Part shown: piece by piece, positions 1-8,200 of the stretch | How the letters are laid out: every line of letters begins with the position of its first letter | How positions within the stretch are numbered: the first letter of the stretch is position 1 | Assembly (NCBI GenBank): GCA_030628785.1 | Contig: DAOVQI010000001.1 | Location: 1-30,594, forward strand | Length of the DNA: 30,594 nucleotides | From: Bacteroidota bacterium | Lineage (GTDB): Bacteria > Bacteroidota > Bacteroidia > Bacteroidales > VadinHA17 | Reading direction: 5' to 3' | Program-made: the position numbers and the translations under genes | Notes under the pieces: model-generated | Database searches by the model: none | What the model was told of the DNA's origin: nothing | What the model saw: the letters and a program-made list of their open reading frames with translations, nothing else

Positions 1-225
1 ACAAATTTCATAAACCAAAAGAATTGGATGCCAGGCAAATTCCAGTGGCAAACCGGATATGGAGGATTTTCGTATTCAAGATCACAAATTGATTATGTAA
101 TAAATTACATCAAAAACCAAAAAGCCCATCATCAGAAGAAAACATTTAAAGAAGAATATTTGGAGTTTTTGCGAGATTTTGAAGTTGATTATAATCCTGA
201 TTTCCTTTTTGATTTCTTTGAATAG
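1..225 (+). CDS. IS200-like / REP-associated tyrosine transposase, C-terminal part (cut by window edge)
   Basis: The frame is open from base 1, so the ATG at 28 is internal and the gene starts outside the window. The visible 74 residues (KFQWQTGYGGFSYSRSQI, then a run ending YIKNQKAHH and a TFKEEYLEFL segment) match the C-terminal end of Bacteroidota Y1-type (HUH) transposases of the RAYT group. These enzymes act on single-stranded hairpin substrates. The catalytic HUH motif and tyrosine would lie mostly upstream and cannot be judged here. Hairpins with CC-GAT-GG tips follow directly downstream, as is usual for this family. Family assignment is from recognition of the tail only. Confidence 0.8.
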   Translation, partial: TNFINQKNWMPGKFQWQTGYGGFSYSRSQIDYVINYIKNQKAHHQKKTFKEEYLEFLRDFEVDYNPDFLFDFFE

Positions 226-249
226 GAATGTAAAATAATATTAATAATC

Positions 250-266
250 AAACTCCGATGGAGTTT
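250..266. repeat. Hairpin, AAACTCC stem with GAT loop
   Basis: AAACTCC (250-256) pairs perfectly with GGAGTTT (260-266) around the loop GAT. It shares the CC-GAT-GG tip with the hairpin at 302-318, so the two look like members of one REP-like family placed just after the transposase. Function as a RAYT substrate is inferred from position and shape. Confidence 0.6.
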
Positions 267-301
267 TAATTTACTTATAGGGCGGTTTTATTACAATAAT
301 C

Positions 302-324
302 CAAGACCGATGGTCTTGTTTTTG
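302..324 (+). terminator. Hairpin with GAT loop and T-run; possible terminator and REP-like unit
   Basis: CAAGACC (302-308) pairs with GGTCTTG (312-318) around GAT, followed by TTTTT. It could terminate the transposase transcript. Its tip is the same as that of the hairpin at 250-266. A weaker CAAC/GTTG pair follows at 330-343. The remaining DNA to 444 is AT-rich and shows no gene; it must hold the promoter of the GH172 gene, but I see no good TAnnTTTG match. Confidence 0.5.
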
Positions 325-444
325 GATAGCAACTTAAGTGTTGAGAGAACTAATATTTACCTATGCATTATCTGGATGAACCAAAAAAATTTTAAACATA
401 CATTTTAAAACATAACTAATTTTTACTTAAAACTCCTGATAATT

Positions 445-2535
445 ATGAAAAATAACGTACTCTTTACCATCTTATCTTTTTGTATTCTTGCTATTCTGTT
501 TTCCTGCACTAACGAGAGAGTTACACTGGAAACATTATTAGAAGAAATGACTGACCGTGAAGCGCTTACGTATTTTCCGGAACCTGCTTACACCATAAAA
601 CAGTTCAGTAGCTATGACAGGAAGAGCGTATCTCCGGAAAAAAACGGCTGGTTTGCTAACAGGGACTATACGCATTTTATCCGGGAAGATACCATTGAAG
701 GCAGACACGAATTTGTACTATTTGACAGTGAAGGTCCTGGCGGGATAGTCCGGTTTTGGATGACCTTTGCAGGCCAGGGAGCTTCGGAAGGTACATTACG
801 AATATATCTTGACAACGGGGAAGAACCGGTAATTGCAGATAGTGTGCTAAAAATCCTTAGCGGTGGTTTGCTGGCCGGAGAACCGCTAAGCACTTCAGTA
901 TCTCCCGAAACCGAATACCAGCGGCGGGGCCATAATCTTTATCTGCCATTACCCTATGCTGAACATTGCAAGATCACCTACGAATGTGATGCCATTGAAA
1001 TTGACGGTGATAAGCGCAAACCAAGTATTTACTATAACATCAACTATCGAACCTATGCCAAAGGTACGAAAGTGGAGAGCTTTTCAACCAAAGTACTTAC
1101 AGGAGCCAAACCTTTGGTAGAAAAAACGTGTAAAACATTGCTCAGACCTGATTTCACCGGTAAAAAGGCGGAAAGTCATTCCGGATCTCAAATCCTTAAA
1201 CCCGGGGATCATCTTACATTTGAGCTGAAAGACAAAAACAAAGCCATTCGCAAAATATCGGTAAAACTCGCTGCTGAAAACTTGAACCAGGCATTGCGAT
1301 CAACAGTGTTTTCCTCTTCGTTTGACGGCAACCAAACAATCTGGGTGCCAGTGGGTGAATTTTTCGGAACAGGGTACCAACTCTTTCCTTCAAAAACCTG
1401 GTACAGCGAAGTATCAGTCGATGGTCAGATGACAGCATGGTGGATAATGCCCTACCAGGACAACTGCACGATAAAACTAACCAATTATGGAGAACAGGAG
1501 GTTGAAGTTAATGCAGAAATTCACACTACTGACTACAACTGGAAAAAATCGAGCATGTATTTCGGAGTCGCATGGCACGAGCACCACCAGATCCACAGTG
1601 CAAAACCCGACCCGACCCAGGATGGCGACTGGCATTTTGATGTTAATTACGTAAACCTTGAAGGACAAGGTCTTTATGTTGGTGATGCGCTTACTGTTTT
1701 TAATACTGCCGATGCCTGGTGGGGAGAAGGCGACGAAAAGATCTTCGTTGATGGTGAAGCATTTCCTTCATGTATCGGGACCGGTACTGAAGATTACTAC
1801 GGATATGCCTGGTGCCGTCCTGAAAAATTCTCACATCCATTTATTGCCCAACCTACCGGTGCAGGCAATTTCCATCCGGGAATGACAGTTAACATGCGCT
1901 ACAGGGCTCTGGACGCTATCCCCTTTACTACCAGAATTCAGTCAGATATCGAACTTTGGCATTGGGCACAAACCATTATGAACTACGCCATGACATCATA
2001 CTGGTATGCAAAACCGTCTTTTACCTACAATATAAAACCCGGCGTGGAAACAGTAAAAATACCGGTAGCTCTCAAACGTTCCGATATATACCCGCCGGTA
2101 GTGAATGAACAAGGAATTCTGGAAGGTGAAATGCTCGAGGTAGTAAAGATCGACGGTGGTACAGCCGGGGTTCAATCCGGCAAACAATTTGGCTGGAGCA
2201 AAAATGCCCAGTTATGGTGGCGGCATGCAGAAAAAGGTAATCAGTTAGAAATGCGATTTTATATCAAGGAAGAAGGAACATATGCAACTACCGGGAAGCT
2301 CACTAAAGCAGCAGATTATGGGATTGTTCGATTTGAATTAAACGGGAAACCTGCCGGAAGATCTTTCAATGGTTACTTGCCCGACGATGTAAAAACCTAT
2401 CCGTTTAATTTCGGGACCCACAAATTAAATGCCGGTGAAAACATTCTAACGGTACTAATTGTGAGTAAAGACCCAAAAGCTAAGCCCGGCAATATGGCAG
2501 GGATTGATTTTATGAGGTTTGAGAAGATTAAATAA
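445..2535 (+). CDS. GH172 / DUF2961 family lipoprotein glycoside hydrolase
   Basis: This is a 696-residue protein with a lipoprotein signal peptide (LFSC, acylated Cys21), so it is probably membrane anchored in the periplasm or at the cell surface. Residues about 95-490 carry the DUF2961 fold, with GPGGIVRFWMTF, FFGTGYQL, and the pair WWGEGDE (Glu428) and GTEDYYG (Glu449). The 21-residue spacing of these two acids matches my recollection of the nucleophile and acid/base of the characterised GH172 alpha-fructofuranosidase/arabinofuranosidase enzymes; assigning them here is inference. A C-terminal beta-sandwich of about 140 residues (roughly 555-696) looks like a carbohydrate-binding domain. 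Family members act on fructofuranosides or arabinofuranosides; the substrate here is unknown. The start gives a proper signal peptide. No clear ribosome binding site is visible, which is normal in Bacteroidota. Confidence 0.88.
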   Translation: MKNNVLFTILSFCILAILFSCTNERVTLETLLEEMTDREALTYFPEPAYTIKQFSSYDRKSVSPEKNGWFANRDYTHFIREDTIEGRHEFVLFDSEGPGGIVRFWMTFAGQGASEGTLRIYLDNGEEPVIADSVLKILSGGLLAGEPLSTSVSPETEYQRRGHNLYLPLPYAEHCKITYECDAIEIDGDKRKPSIYYNINYRTYAKGTKVESFSTKVLTGAKPLVEKTCKTLLRPDFTGKKAESHSGSQILKPGDHLTFELKDKNKAIRKISVKLAAENLNQALRSTVFSSSFDGNQTIWVPVGEFFGTGYQLFPSKTWYSEVSVDGQMTAWWIMPYQDNCTIKLTNYGEQEVEVNAEIHTTDYNWKKSSMYFGVAWHEHHQIHSAKPDPTQDGDWHFDVNYVNLEGQGLYVGDALTVFNTADAWWGEGDEKIFVDGEAFPSCIGTGTEDYYGYAWCRPEKFSHPFIAQPTGAGNFHPGMTVNMRYRALDAIPFTTRIQSDIELWHWAQTIMNYAMTSYWYAKPSFTYNIKPGVETVKIPVALKRSDIYPPVVNEQGILEGEMLEVVKIDGGTAGVQSGKQFGWSKNAQLWWRHAEKGNQLEMRFYIKEEGTYATTGKLTKAADYGIVRFELNGKPAGRSFNGYLPDDVKTYPFNFGTHKLNAGENILTVLIVSKDPKAKPGNMAGIDFMRFEKIK

Positions 2536-2564
2536 GGTGTAAAAGAATTTTTAAGGCACTTTGT

Positions 2565-2604
2565 TATTACCATGCTGTCGGTTGTTTCCAACCGACAGTT
2601 CTCA
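2565..2604 (+). repeat. 40-bp repeat copy A, with perfect 10-bp hairpin
   Basis: Bases 2565-2604 match 17454-17493 at 39 of 40 positions in the same orientation. Inside, CTGTCGGTTG (2575-2584) pairs perfectly with CAACCGACAG (2589-2598) around TTTC. The last three bases also encode the stop codon of the minus-strand DprA-like frame. It may be a REP-like element or a recombination end of the island between the copies. Confidence 0.8.
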
Positions 2605-3065
2605 TTCAATTTTGGTTATAGTTTTATTCGTTTGTTTCAGTAATTCTTCCAATTGCCCATCTTTACTGACATAACCAACTGTTATTTTATCAGCGAGGTC
2701 TGTCATTAATTGATTTCTTGTTTGTGCTGTTTTTCGGTAACTCTTTTTACTGATTTGTCAAACGGTGTAATGATTAAAAGTCTGTTTTGTTCTATTGCTG
2801 TTTTAAATTCCGGTTCTAAATTTTCTTTAATTCCTCTTGCCAATACTAAGATGATAGGTTGCTGTCCTTTGAGTAAATAATGTAACACATCTTTTTCTAT
2901 CTGGCTGTGAAATCCGCTAATTATGCAATTTCCTTTTTCCCGTTGCTCAATAGCCCAATCATAACATTTAAGTACTACACTTGCCAGGACTTTTCTGCTG
3001 CAAAGAAATGCTGTTTTCGGTAGATTTAAAATTTCGATATTTCCTTTGTACTCTTTTATTTTCAT
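2602..3065 (-). pseudogene. DprA/Smf-like Rossmann protein, frameshifted
   Basis: The first frame (3065 down to 2706, 119 residues) contains KTAFLCSRKV, CIISGFHSQIEKDVLHYLL and ITPFDKSVKRVTE, typical of short DprA-like proteins of Bacteroidota that resemble the DNA-processing Rossmann domain. After the A-run near 2737-2741 the family sequence continues in another frame (TRNQLMTDLADKITVGYVSK, then QLEELLKQTNKTITKIE) and ends at the stop at 2602-2604. Restoring one A would give a protein of about 154 residues. The N-terminus is intact. The start is MKIKEYKGNIEILNLP, with a TAnnTTTG element only a few bases upstream. It is either a recent pseudogene or a sequencing error in a homopolymer. Confidence 0.75.
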
Positions 3066-3073
3066 ACTTTACA

Positions 3074-3081
3074 CAAAATTA
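3074..3081 (-). promoter_or_regulatory. Candidate -7 element (TAATTTTG) of the DprA-like gene
   Basis: On the minus strand this reads TAATTTTG, matching the Bacteroidota TAnnTTTG element. Transcription would start only a few bases before the ATG at 3065, giving an almost leaderless mRNA. The place where the upstream element should lie is covered by the decamer pair at 3088-3107, which would suit a repressor site. Confidence 0.45.
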
Positions 3082-3087
3082 TTGAAG

Positions 3088-3240
3088 TATCCGGTTATAT
3101 CCGGTTATCCAACTTGGTCCAGTGATTTAATAATTAATTGTATATCATGTGATTTGGTTCGTGATTAGAATAATATCCGGTAATTTCCGGTAAAAAGTAA
3201 ATAACGAGAATAGAATTGAATATCTGATAATTTCCGGTGA
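3088..3240. repeat. Three pairs of tandem 10-bp repeats (TATCCGGTWA type)
   Basis: Pair 1 is TATCCGGTTA twice (3088-3107). Pair 2 is TATCCGGTAA then TTTCCGGTAA (3174-3193). Pair 3 is TATCTGATAA then TTTCCGGTGA (3221-3240). Each pair is two decamers back to back, one helical turn apart, suggesting binding of a protein dimer or oligomer. They lie upstream of the DprA-like gene. Apart from these repeats and the small RNA candidate that follows, 3066-3406 shows no gene. Confidence 0.7.
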
Positions 3241-3300
3241 CAATCTTTATTTTTATGCTTCTAGCAAGAACAAGAATTAAAGGCTGTTTTTTGTAAATTA

Positions 3301-3333
3301 TTTGCTTTTGTCATTCTAATTGTATTACCTTTG
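3301..3333 (+). promoter_or_regulatory. Candidate Bacteroidota promoter for small RNA
   Basis: TTTG at 3301-3304 and TACCTTTG at 3326-3333 are separated by 21 bases, a fit to the TTTG / TAnnTTTG promoter type. No open reading frame follows; two hairpins and a T-run follow instead. Confidence 0.6.
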
Positions 3334-3338
3334 CTGTA

Positions 3339-3401
3339 CAAACATCACCAAAGATAGCATCTTTGGTCCGACGCCTTACGAAGTAGGGCGTTTCTTTTTT
3401 T
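3339..3401 (+). ncRNA. Candidate small RNA of about 63 nt with two hairpins
   Basis: Starting about six bases after the promoter element, the stretch contains ACCAAAGAT (3347-3355) paired perfectly with ATCTTTGGT (3359-3367). A second hairpin follows, ACGCCTTAC (3371-3379) with GTAGGGCGT (3383-3391), nine pairs with one G-U, loop GAA. A T-rich tail (3392-3401) closes it. Promoter, hairpin and intrinsic terminator are thus packed into 100 bases without a coding frame. I do not recognise a named RNA family. The exact 5' end is a guess. Confidence 0.55.
3371..3401 (+). terminator. Intrinsic terminator of the small RNA
   Basis: A nine-pair GC-rich stem (3371-3379 with 3383-3391) with GAA loop is followed by TTCTTTTTTT. 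It also lies at the very end of the minus-strand defence operon, so it may separate that operon from upstream DNA. Confidence 0.65.
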
Positions 3402-3406
3402 ATAGC

Positions 3407-3529
3407 TTACTCATCATACTCGTTATCTTCCTTCCCAAACAACTCTTTCCCCTCCTGTACTTTATATTGTAATTAATGATAAAATAAAGTTCCTCTTCCG
3501 AAAAGCCATAATGTTCCGCAAAAACATAT
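3407..3529 (-). pseudogene. Orphan C-terminal remnant of an N6-adenine methyltransferase
   Basis: Read on the minus strand this stretch gives DKYVFAEHYGFSEEELYFII then NYNIKYR, and after a one-base loss continues in another frame as GKELFGKEDNEYDE and a stop. This matches the last 40 or so residues of the intact methyltransferase at 5236-8514 (DKVLAEHYGFTQEELDFIIN, YDIKYRMGKELEKGEMNE). The DNA of the two tails aligns at about four bases in five (3454-3526 with 5275-5347), so it is a diverged relative and not a fresh copy. It directly abuts the end of the DUF4411 gene. It has no start of its own and is not expected to be functional. Confidence 0.8.
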
Positions 3530-4057
3530 TTATCTCTTTTTCCTTTCCATTTTTAATTCTCTTTCAACAAAAAAATCGTAAATATCAATACACCTGACAC
3601 CATGCTTTGCGGAAACTCCCGGAATTTTATTCGGTTTGTTTTTGTTCTCATTCGTGATCAGAACAAAATTGTTTACTTTACAATATGCAATCAGGTAAGG
3701 ATCGGCTTCTTCCTGACCTTCGGCAAGTTTTTTGGCATTGAAGAAGCCTGTGTCATACTCTTCATTGATAATCGGAATAGCTGCATTTATACATTCTTCA
3801 TCTGAAGGAAATACGAAGGTCTTCTTCCACTTTTTCACCCATTTCTTAAGAAAATCTTCCTTGCCTTCATAGTTGTTTATTTCTTCTTCTACAAAATCAA
3901 TGGTTCTGAAACGACCCTGTTTGATAAGTTCTTCTATTTCTTCCCAAATAGCGGAAAATACAGGATTGTCATACTTAAAAGTTGATTCAAGCATAATCAA
4001 TCCGCTTGTATCAATCACATAAACAACATTGTCTTTATCGTCAAAGCCTAATTTCAT
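3530..4057 (-). CDS. DUF4411 family PIN-like protein, probable toxin
   Basis: The 175-residue protein opens with VVYVIDTSGLIML, placing an acidic residue (Asp16) on the first strand as in PIN-domain ribonucleases. Further acids follow at Glu57-59 (FVEEEINNYE), Asp119 (EEADPYLIAYC) and the LITNEN segment (136-138), as in DUF4411. Family members are typically partnered with an XRE-ImmA/IrrE protein, and here that partner lies 3 bases upstream on the same strand, so the two are almost certainly cotranscribed. The predicted role is RNA cleavage held in check by the partner; this is inference from family and context. The last residues (KMERKKR) run into DNA that in another frame belongs to the methyltransferase-tail remnant, so the extreme C-terminus may be newly acquired. 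Confidence 0.82.
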   Translation of the reverse strand: MKLGFDDKDNVVYVIDTSGLIMLESTFKYDNPVFSAIWEEIEELIKQGRFRTIDFVEEEINNYEGKEDFLKKWVKKWKKTFVFPSDEECINAAIPIINEEYDTGFFNAKKLAEGQEEADPYLIAYCKVNNFVLITNENKNKPNKIPGVSAKHGVRCIDIYDFFVERELKMERKKR

Positions 4058-4060
4058 GAA

Positions 4061-5212
4061 TTAAGCATTAAGCAATTGACGGGTTTTGGGGATGTATGAA
4101 AGCTTAACCCCCAAAAAGTCCGACAAATCTTTAAGGTCAATCTTGTTTTGGTCAAATGCCTTGAATGCAAGGCTGATATATGTGCGACCCCGTTCTTTTA
4201 TGGTTTCCTTTGGAATATTTCTTCCTTCCGGAGTTTTGCTAATACCAAAAGTTGGCTTGCTCCATGCATCGTGTTTTTCTTTGTAGAAAGCAGATGTCGT
4301 AAGGTTATTTTCCAGTAAACACCTTAAAATAGCTAAAGGCCCGACATGAAAATGATTGGCTAATTCAACCAAATCCTTCTTTGCCCAGTTTTTCTCATTT
4401 TTTGAAACATATTGACGGACAAGATTCATTTTTAACAACTGAGCTGATGGAACTAATAATTCGGCTGCAAAAGCATTACACCATTTTTCAATTTGCTTTG
4501 CATTCGGATCAAAGTTTATATCGCAAATACCTCCTTCATTAAGCAGTATATGGCCTAATTCATGAAATAATGTAAATATTTTGGCAGTTGGCTGTTCCCC
4601 GCCTCGTTTTATGGAAATAACCGGCATTTGCTCATCTATTATCGAGAACCCACGAAGATTATCTTGTGTCAGGCTCAACTGAAAAACTGCTACGCCTAAA
4701 GATTCGACATGTTCAATGTAGGCATCCAGGGCATCATTTACATTTTCAAGTTGCCTGAATTCATCAAGTTCCCATTCAATACGAAGTTTATGGGAAATAG
4801 CAACAGGCGATTCTTCAATGTTTGCTCTGAATTGAAAAGGCTGAATGGGAAGACCTGCTTCTTCTTTCAATTCAATTAATGATGAAACCAATGCCCGGGC
4901 TTTACGAACAGCCATAATGGTTTTCTCATGGAAAATATCAAGTTTAGCAGAATCAATGGTACGTCTGTCTTTGGGCAACGGTTTCTCTTTGGGAGGCTTT
5001 TGTAATAAAAGTGTTGCAACAGTACGATTATAGGTTTTAGCCATAGACTTAAGTTCGTCCATTGAAGGATATTTTTCACCGTTTTCCAATTGTTCTAAAC
5101 GGGAAATGCTTATCAGGGTGCTTTCTGCCGCTTTGGGTTTGCTAAGCACAAGGGAATCTCTTGCCCATTTAAGGACCTCAGGATTTGTCTTAATATGAAT
5201 TACTTCTGCCAT
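4061..5212 (-). CDS. XRE helix-turn-helix protein with ImmA/IrrE metallopeptidase domain
   Basis: This is a 383-residue protein. Residues about 10-75 form an XRE-type helix-turn-helix (ISRLEQLENGEKYPSMDEL). A zinc-peptidase motif HELGH lies at 217-221 within FTLFHELGHILLNEGG, followed by a segment typical of ImmA/IrrE proteins (WCNAFAAELLVP). Such proteins combine DNA binding with regulated proteolysis of a repressor or antitoxin. Positioned between the methyltransferase (23 bases upstream) and the DUF4411 gene (3 bases downstream), it is probably the antitoxin and/or regulator of the toxin and perhaps of the whole operon. Which proteins it cleaves is unknown. Confidence 0.88.
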   Translation of the reverse strand: MAEVIHIKTNPEVLKWARDSLVLSKPKAAESTLISISRLEQLENGEKYPSMDELKSMAKTYNRTVATLLLQKPPKEKPLPKDRRTIDSAKLDIFHEKTIMAVRKARALVSSLIELKEEAGLPIQPFQFRANIEESPVAISHKLRIEWELDEFRQLENVNDALDAYIEHVESLGVAVFQLSLTQDNLRGFSIIDEQMPVISIKRGGEQPTAKIFTLFHELGHILLNEGGICDINFDPNAKQIEKWCNAFAAELLVPSAQLLKMNLVRQYVSKNEKNWAKKDLVELANHFHVGPLAILRCLLENNLTTSAFYKEKHDAWSKPTFGISKTPEGRNIPKETIKERGRTYISLAFKAFDQNKIDLKDLSDFLGVKLSYIPKTRQLLNA

Positions 5213-5235
5213 TGTAATACAAAATTAATTTAATT

Positions 5236-8200
5236 TTACTCATTCATCTCCCCTTTCTCCAACTCCTTACCCATCCTGTACTTGATATCGTAGTTAATAA
5301 TAAAATCCAGCTCCTCCTGCGTAAAACCATAATGCTCCGCTAAAACCTTGTCGATTTCGTCTATGATAGATTTGGATTTTTTCTTTCGGTAAACATATGA
5401 TTCTACAATGCCTCTGGTAGAACTATGTGTCACTAAAGATTTTTTATTGTAATCAAGATCATTTTCTAGCTTGTCTGAAAGGTCAATTAGTTTTATATTA
5501 TCTCTGTAATTACTTTTAAAAGAGAAAATCATATAATCCTTAATATTAAACATATCAAAATTTACTGCATAATACCACCAGAATAAGTTTGAATTCAACG
5601 CACTCATAAAAAATTTTGATTTGAATTCTGATTGAAAACTAGCAGATTTGTTACTAAGTGATTCAGAATTAAATCCTTCATTCAAAAATATTAACCAATA
5701 TCTTGCTCCTGCTGTACGATAATGTATCTCATTCGAATAAACTTTTCTTGGTGATAAATATTCTTTAATCTTCTTCTGTTCAATGAATTTATTATAAATA
5801 GATTTTTCTATACTACTTGTTGATAAACGCCAAATTGTTGAATTGAAAATCCCAGTTGAATAATAAATAGAATTAAATAAACTATCTCTTTGTTCAGCAT
5901 TCCAACGTAAAACTTGGGTTGTGAATATTTTTTTTGAATTACCCCTTGTTATGAAAATCGTTAGTCTTTGATCTACACCCTCAAATAATTTTGATGGTCT
6001 TATTTCAAAATGGCTATAATACTTTGTTCCTTTCTCTTCCAGAAGACATCTCAAATCATACATATTATTGTTCGATACTGAAGTCAATGGTATAATCATT
6101 CCAACATTATTATCATCTCTTATCAGTTGAAAGGATCTTTCAATTATGTAAGCATAGAGATTACTACATTTTTCAGTTTTGTAATTAATTATTTTATAGG
6201 TATTTCTTATCTTCGTATATTCTACATATGGCGGATTCCCAATGATCACATCAAAACCGCCTTTATCGTGAATAATTTCATAAAACTCTGCAAACCAGTG
6301 GAAGGGTTGGTGGCTGGTGAGCCAGTCGCTGTATTTAATTTTCTCAGCTTGTTTATGTAAAAGCAGGTTAAGTTCGTGATTTAGTTCTTTTAGGCGTTTG
6401 TTGAGTTCATCTTTGGCTTCTTTAAAATCCTTGTAATCTTCGCCACTACCCAATTGTATTTCCTTATAACGTTGGAAGGTGCGGGCAACAATATCGCATT
6501 TTTCTTCAATTTCCTGTTTTACAATTGCACCCATCATGTCCTCAACAAGGCTTTTCTCCAATTCCTTTTCTGTTGCAAAACCAACCAGCGTATTTCCTGC
6601 CCGGATGTTAAAATCAATGTCGGGTAAAGGTTCCAGTCCCAAGTTGGGTTTATGATAATCGACATCAACCGTGGCAACCAGTTTCAGGAACAAACGGAGC
6701 TTTGCAATCTCAACGGCTTCTCTCATGATGTCAACCCCGTAAAGATTGTTAAGGATGATCTTTTTATAAATGTAGTATTTATCGCCGGGATGTTTGTCCA
6801 TTTCCAACAGCACTTCACGGAAATTGCTATGCTTTTTTAGCTGTCCTTTTTCATCGGCTTCTTTTACAAAATCGTGCATGCGGGTTATACAGGTTTCATA
6901 AAGCGGTTCAAGGATATTGAGAGCAGCGAATAAAAATGCACCCGAACCACAGGTAGGGTCCAGAATGGTTAACTTGCTGATGGCCTTGTAAAATGCATTG
7001 ATAAAATCGGAACCCTCATATTGTTCTACTGCGTCCTGAGCAAACTGTCGGATATTCAGGTTGTAAGTAATAAAATCATTTATCTCCCTGATCTTATCGT
7101 TTTCAAGTTTCTTTTTCACTTCGAAATAACGGTTGCGGCGTTCCACCACCTCTCGCCAGATTTCGGTGTAAAGGGCAATATCCTCCGGAGCGTATTTGTT
7201 CCAGGCTTTGCGTCTCTCCAGCAGGTCAGGTTTTCCGGTATCCAACCCAATCACTATTTCTTCGGGATAATCTTTGTATTTTTTTTCACCCGTTTCAGGA
7301 TCCAGATCATATATGCCATGTTGTACAGCAGGATAGATATACCTATCGGGGTCTTCACGTAGCATTTGCCATAAGCTGCTGTCTTCTCGGAACGCATTGG
7401 CACACTCCTTCTTAACCTGGTCGAACAGAAAAGGGATCACCGTGTTTTTACTAATGTATTCCGTAATATCCTCTTTGGTGTAATAAGCGCCCATGGCTGC
7501 CCGGTCGTTGATGTATTTCTCAAAAATATATCCGATCACATCGGGATTGATGTCTTTACCGGTAGCCGTGATGGTTGTATCAAGGTGCCAGTTATATTCA
7601 TCGAAAAAATCAAATATTTTTCTAAATGCGTCGTCTTTGATCTGAATGTCGTAATCCTTCTCCAGTTCATGAATATCAAACAAGCCACCATTCAGGTAAG
7701 GAATTATGCCAAGGTCAGTTTCTAATTGTTCATTTATTTCAGGACTGCCCAATCCTTTATGGAATAAAACCAACAGGAAATTCTTGTAGAAGGAGTAGAA
7801 TTTATCTTTTCCTTTTTTCTTCTGCGTTTCGTAGAGTTTGTCGCTAAGGTAATTTAGGTTCTTATCTAAGAACCCTTTCCGCTGGATGAAGTATATAAAC
7901 ATCAACCGGTTCAGCATCAATGATGCATACCAGTCTTTGTTCACTTTATTTTCTATTCCTTCGATAAAACTGAGAAAAATTGCATGCTCTTTTTTAAACT
8001 GGTCATAAAAAACCTTTGTAACTTTTTCAGCATTCTGATTGAATTGTTCCGTGACCCTTAATTTTACATCGGCAATACCAATATTTTCCTCTTCGTCAAT
8101 ACTGAAAAAAAGACCTGCCAATTTCTGATAGAGGTATTCGGGTTCCTGGTTGGTATAATACTCAACTTCGCGTATAACAATCGGTTTGTTTGGCTCACGG

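Noticed and set aside
3088..3240. CRISPR array
   Set aside because: The repeats are only 10 bases, are paired back to back, and the spacing between pairs is irregular (86 and 47 bases). No cas genes are present.
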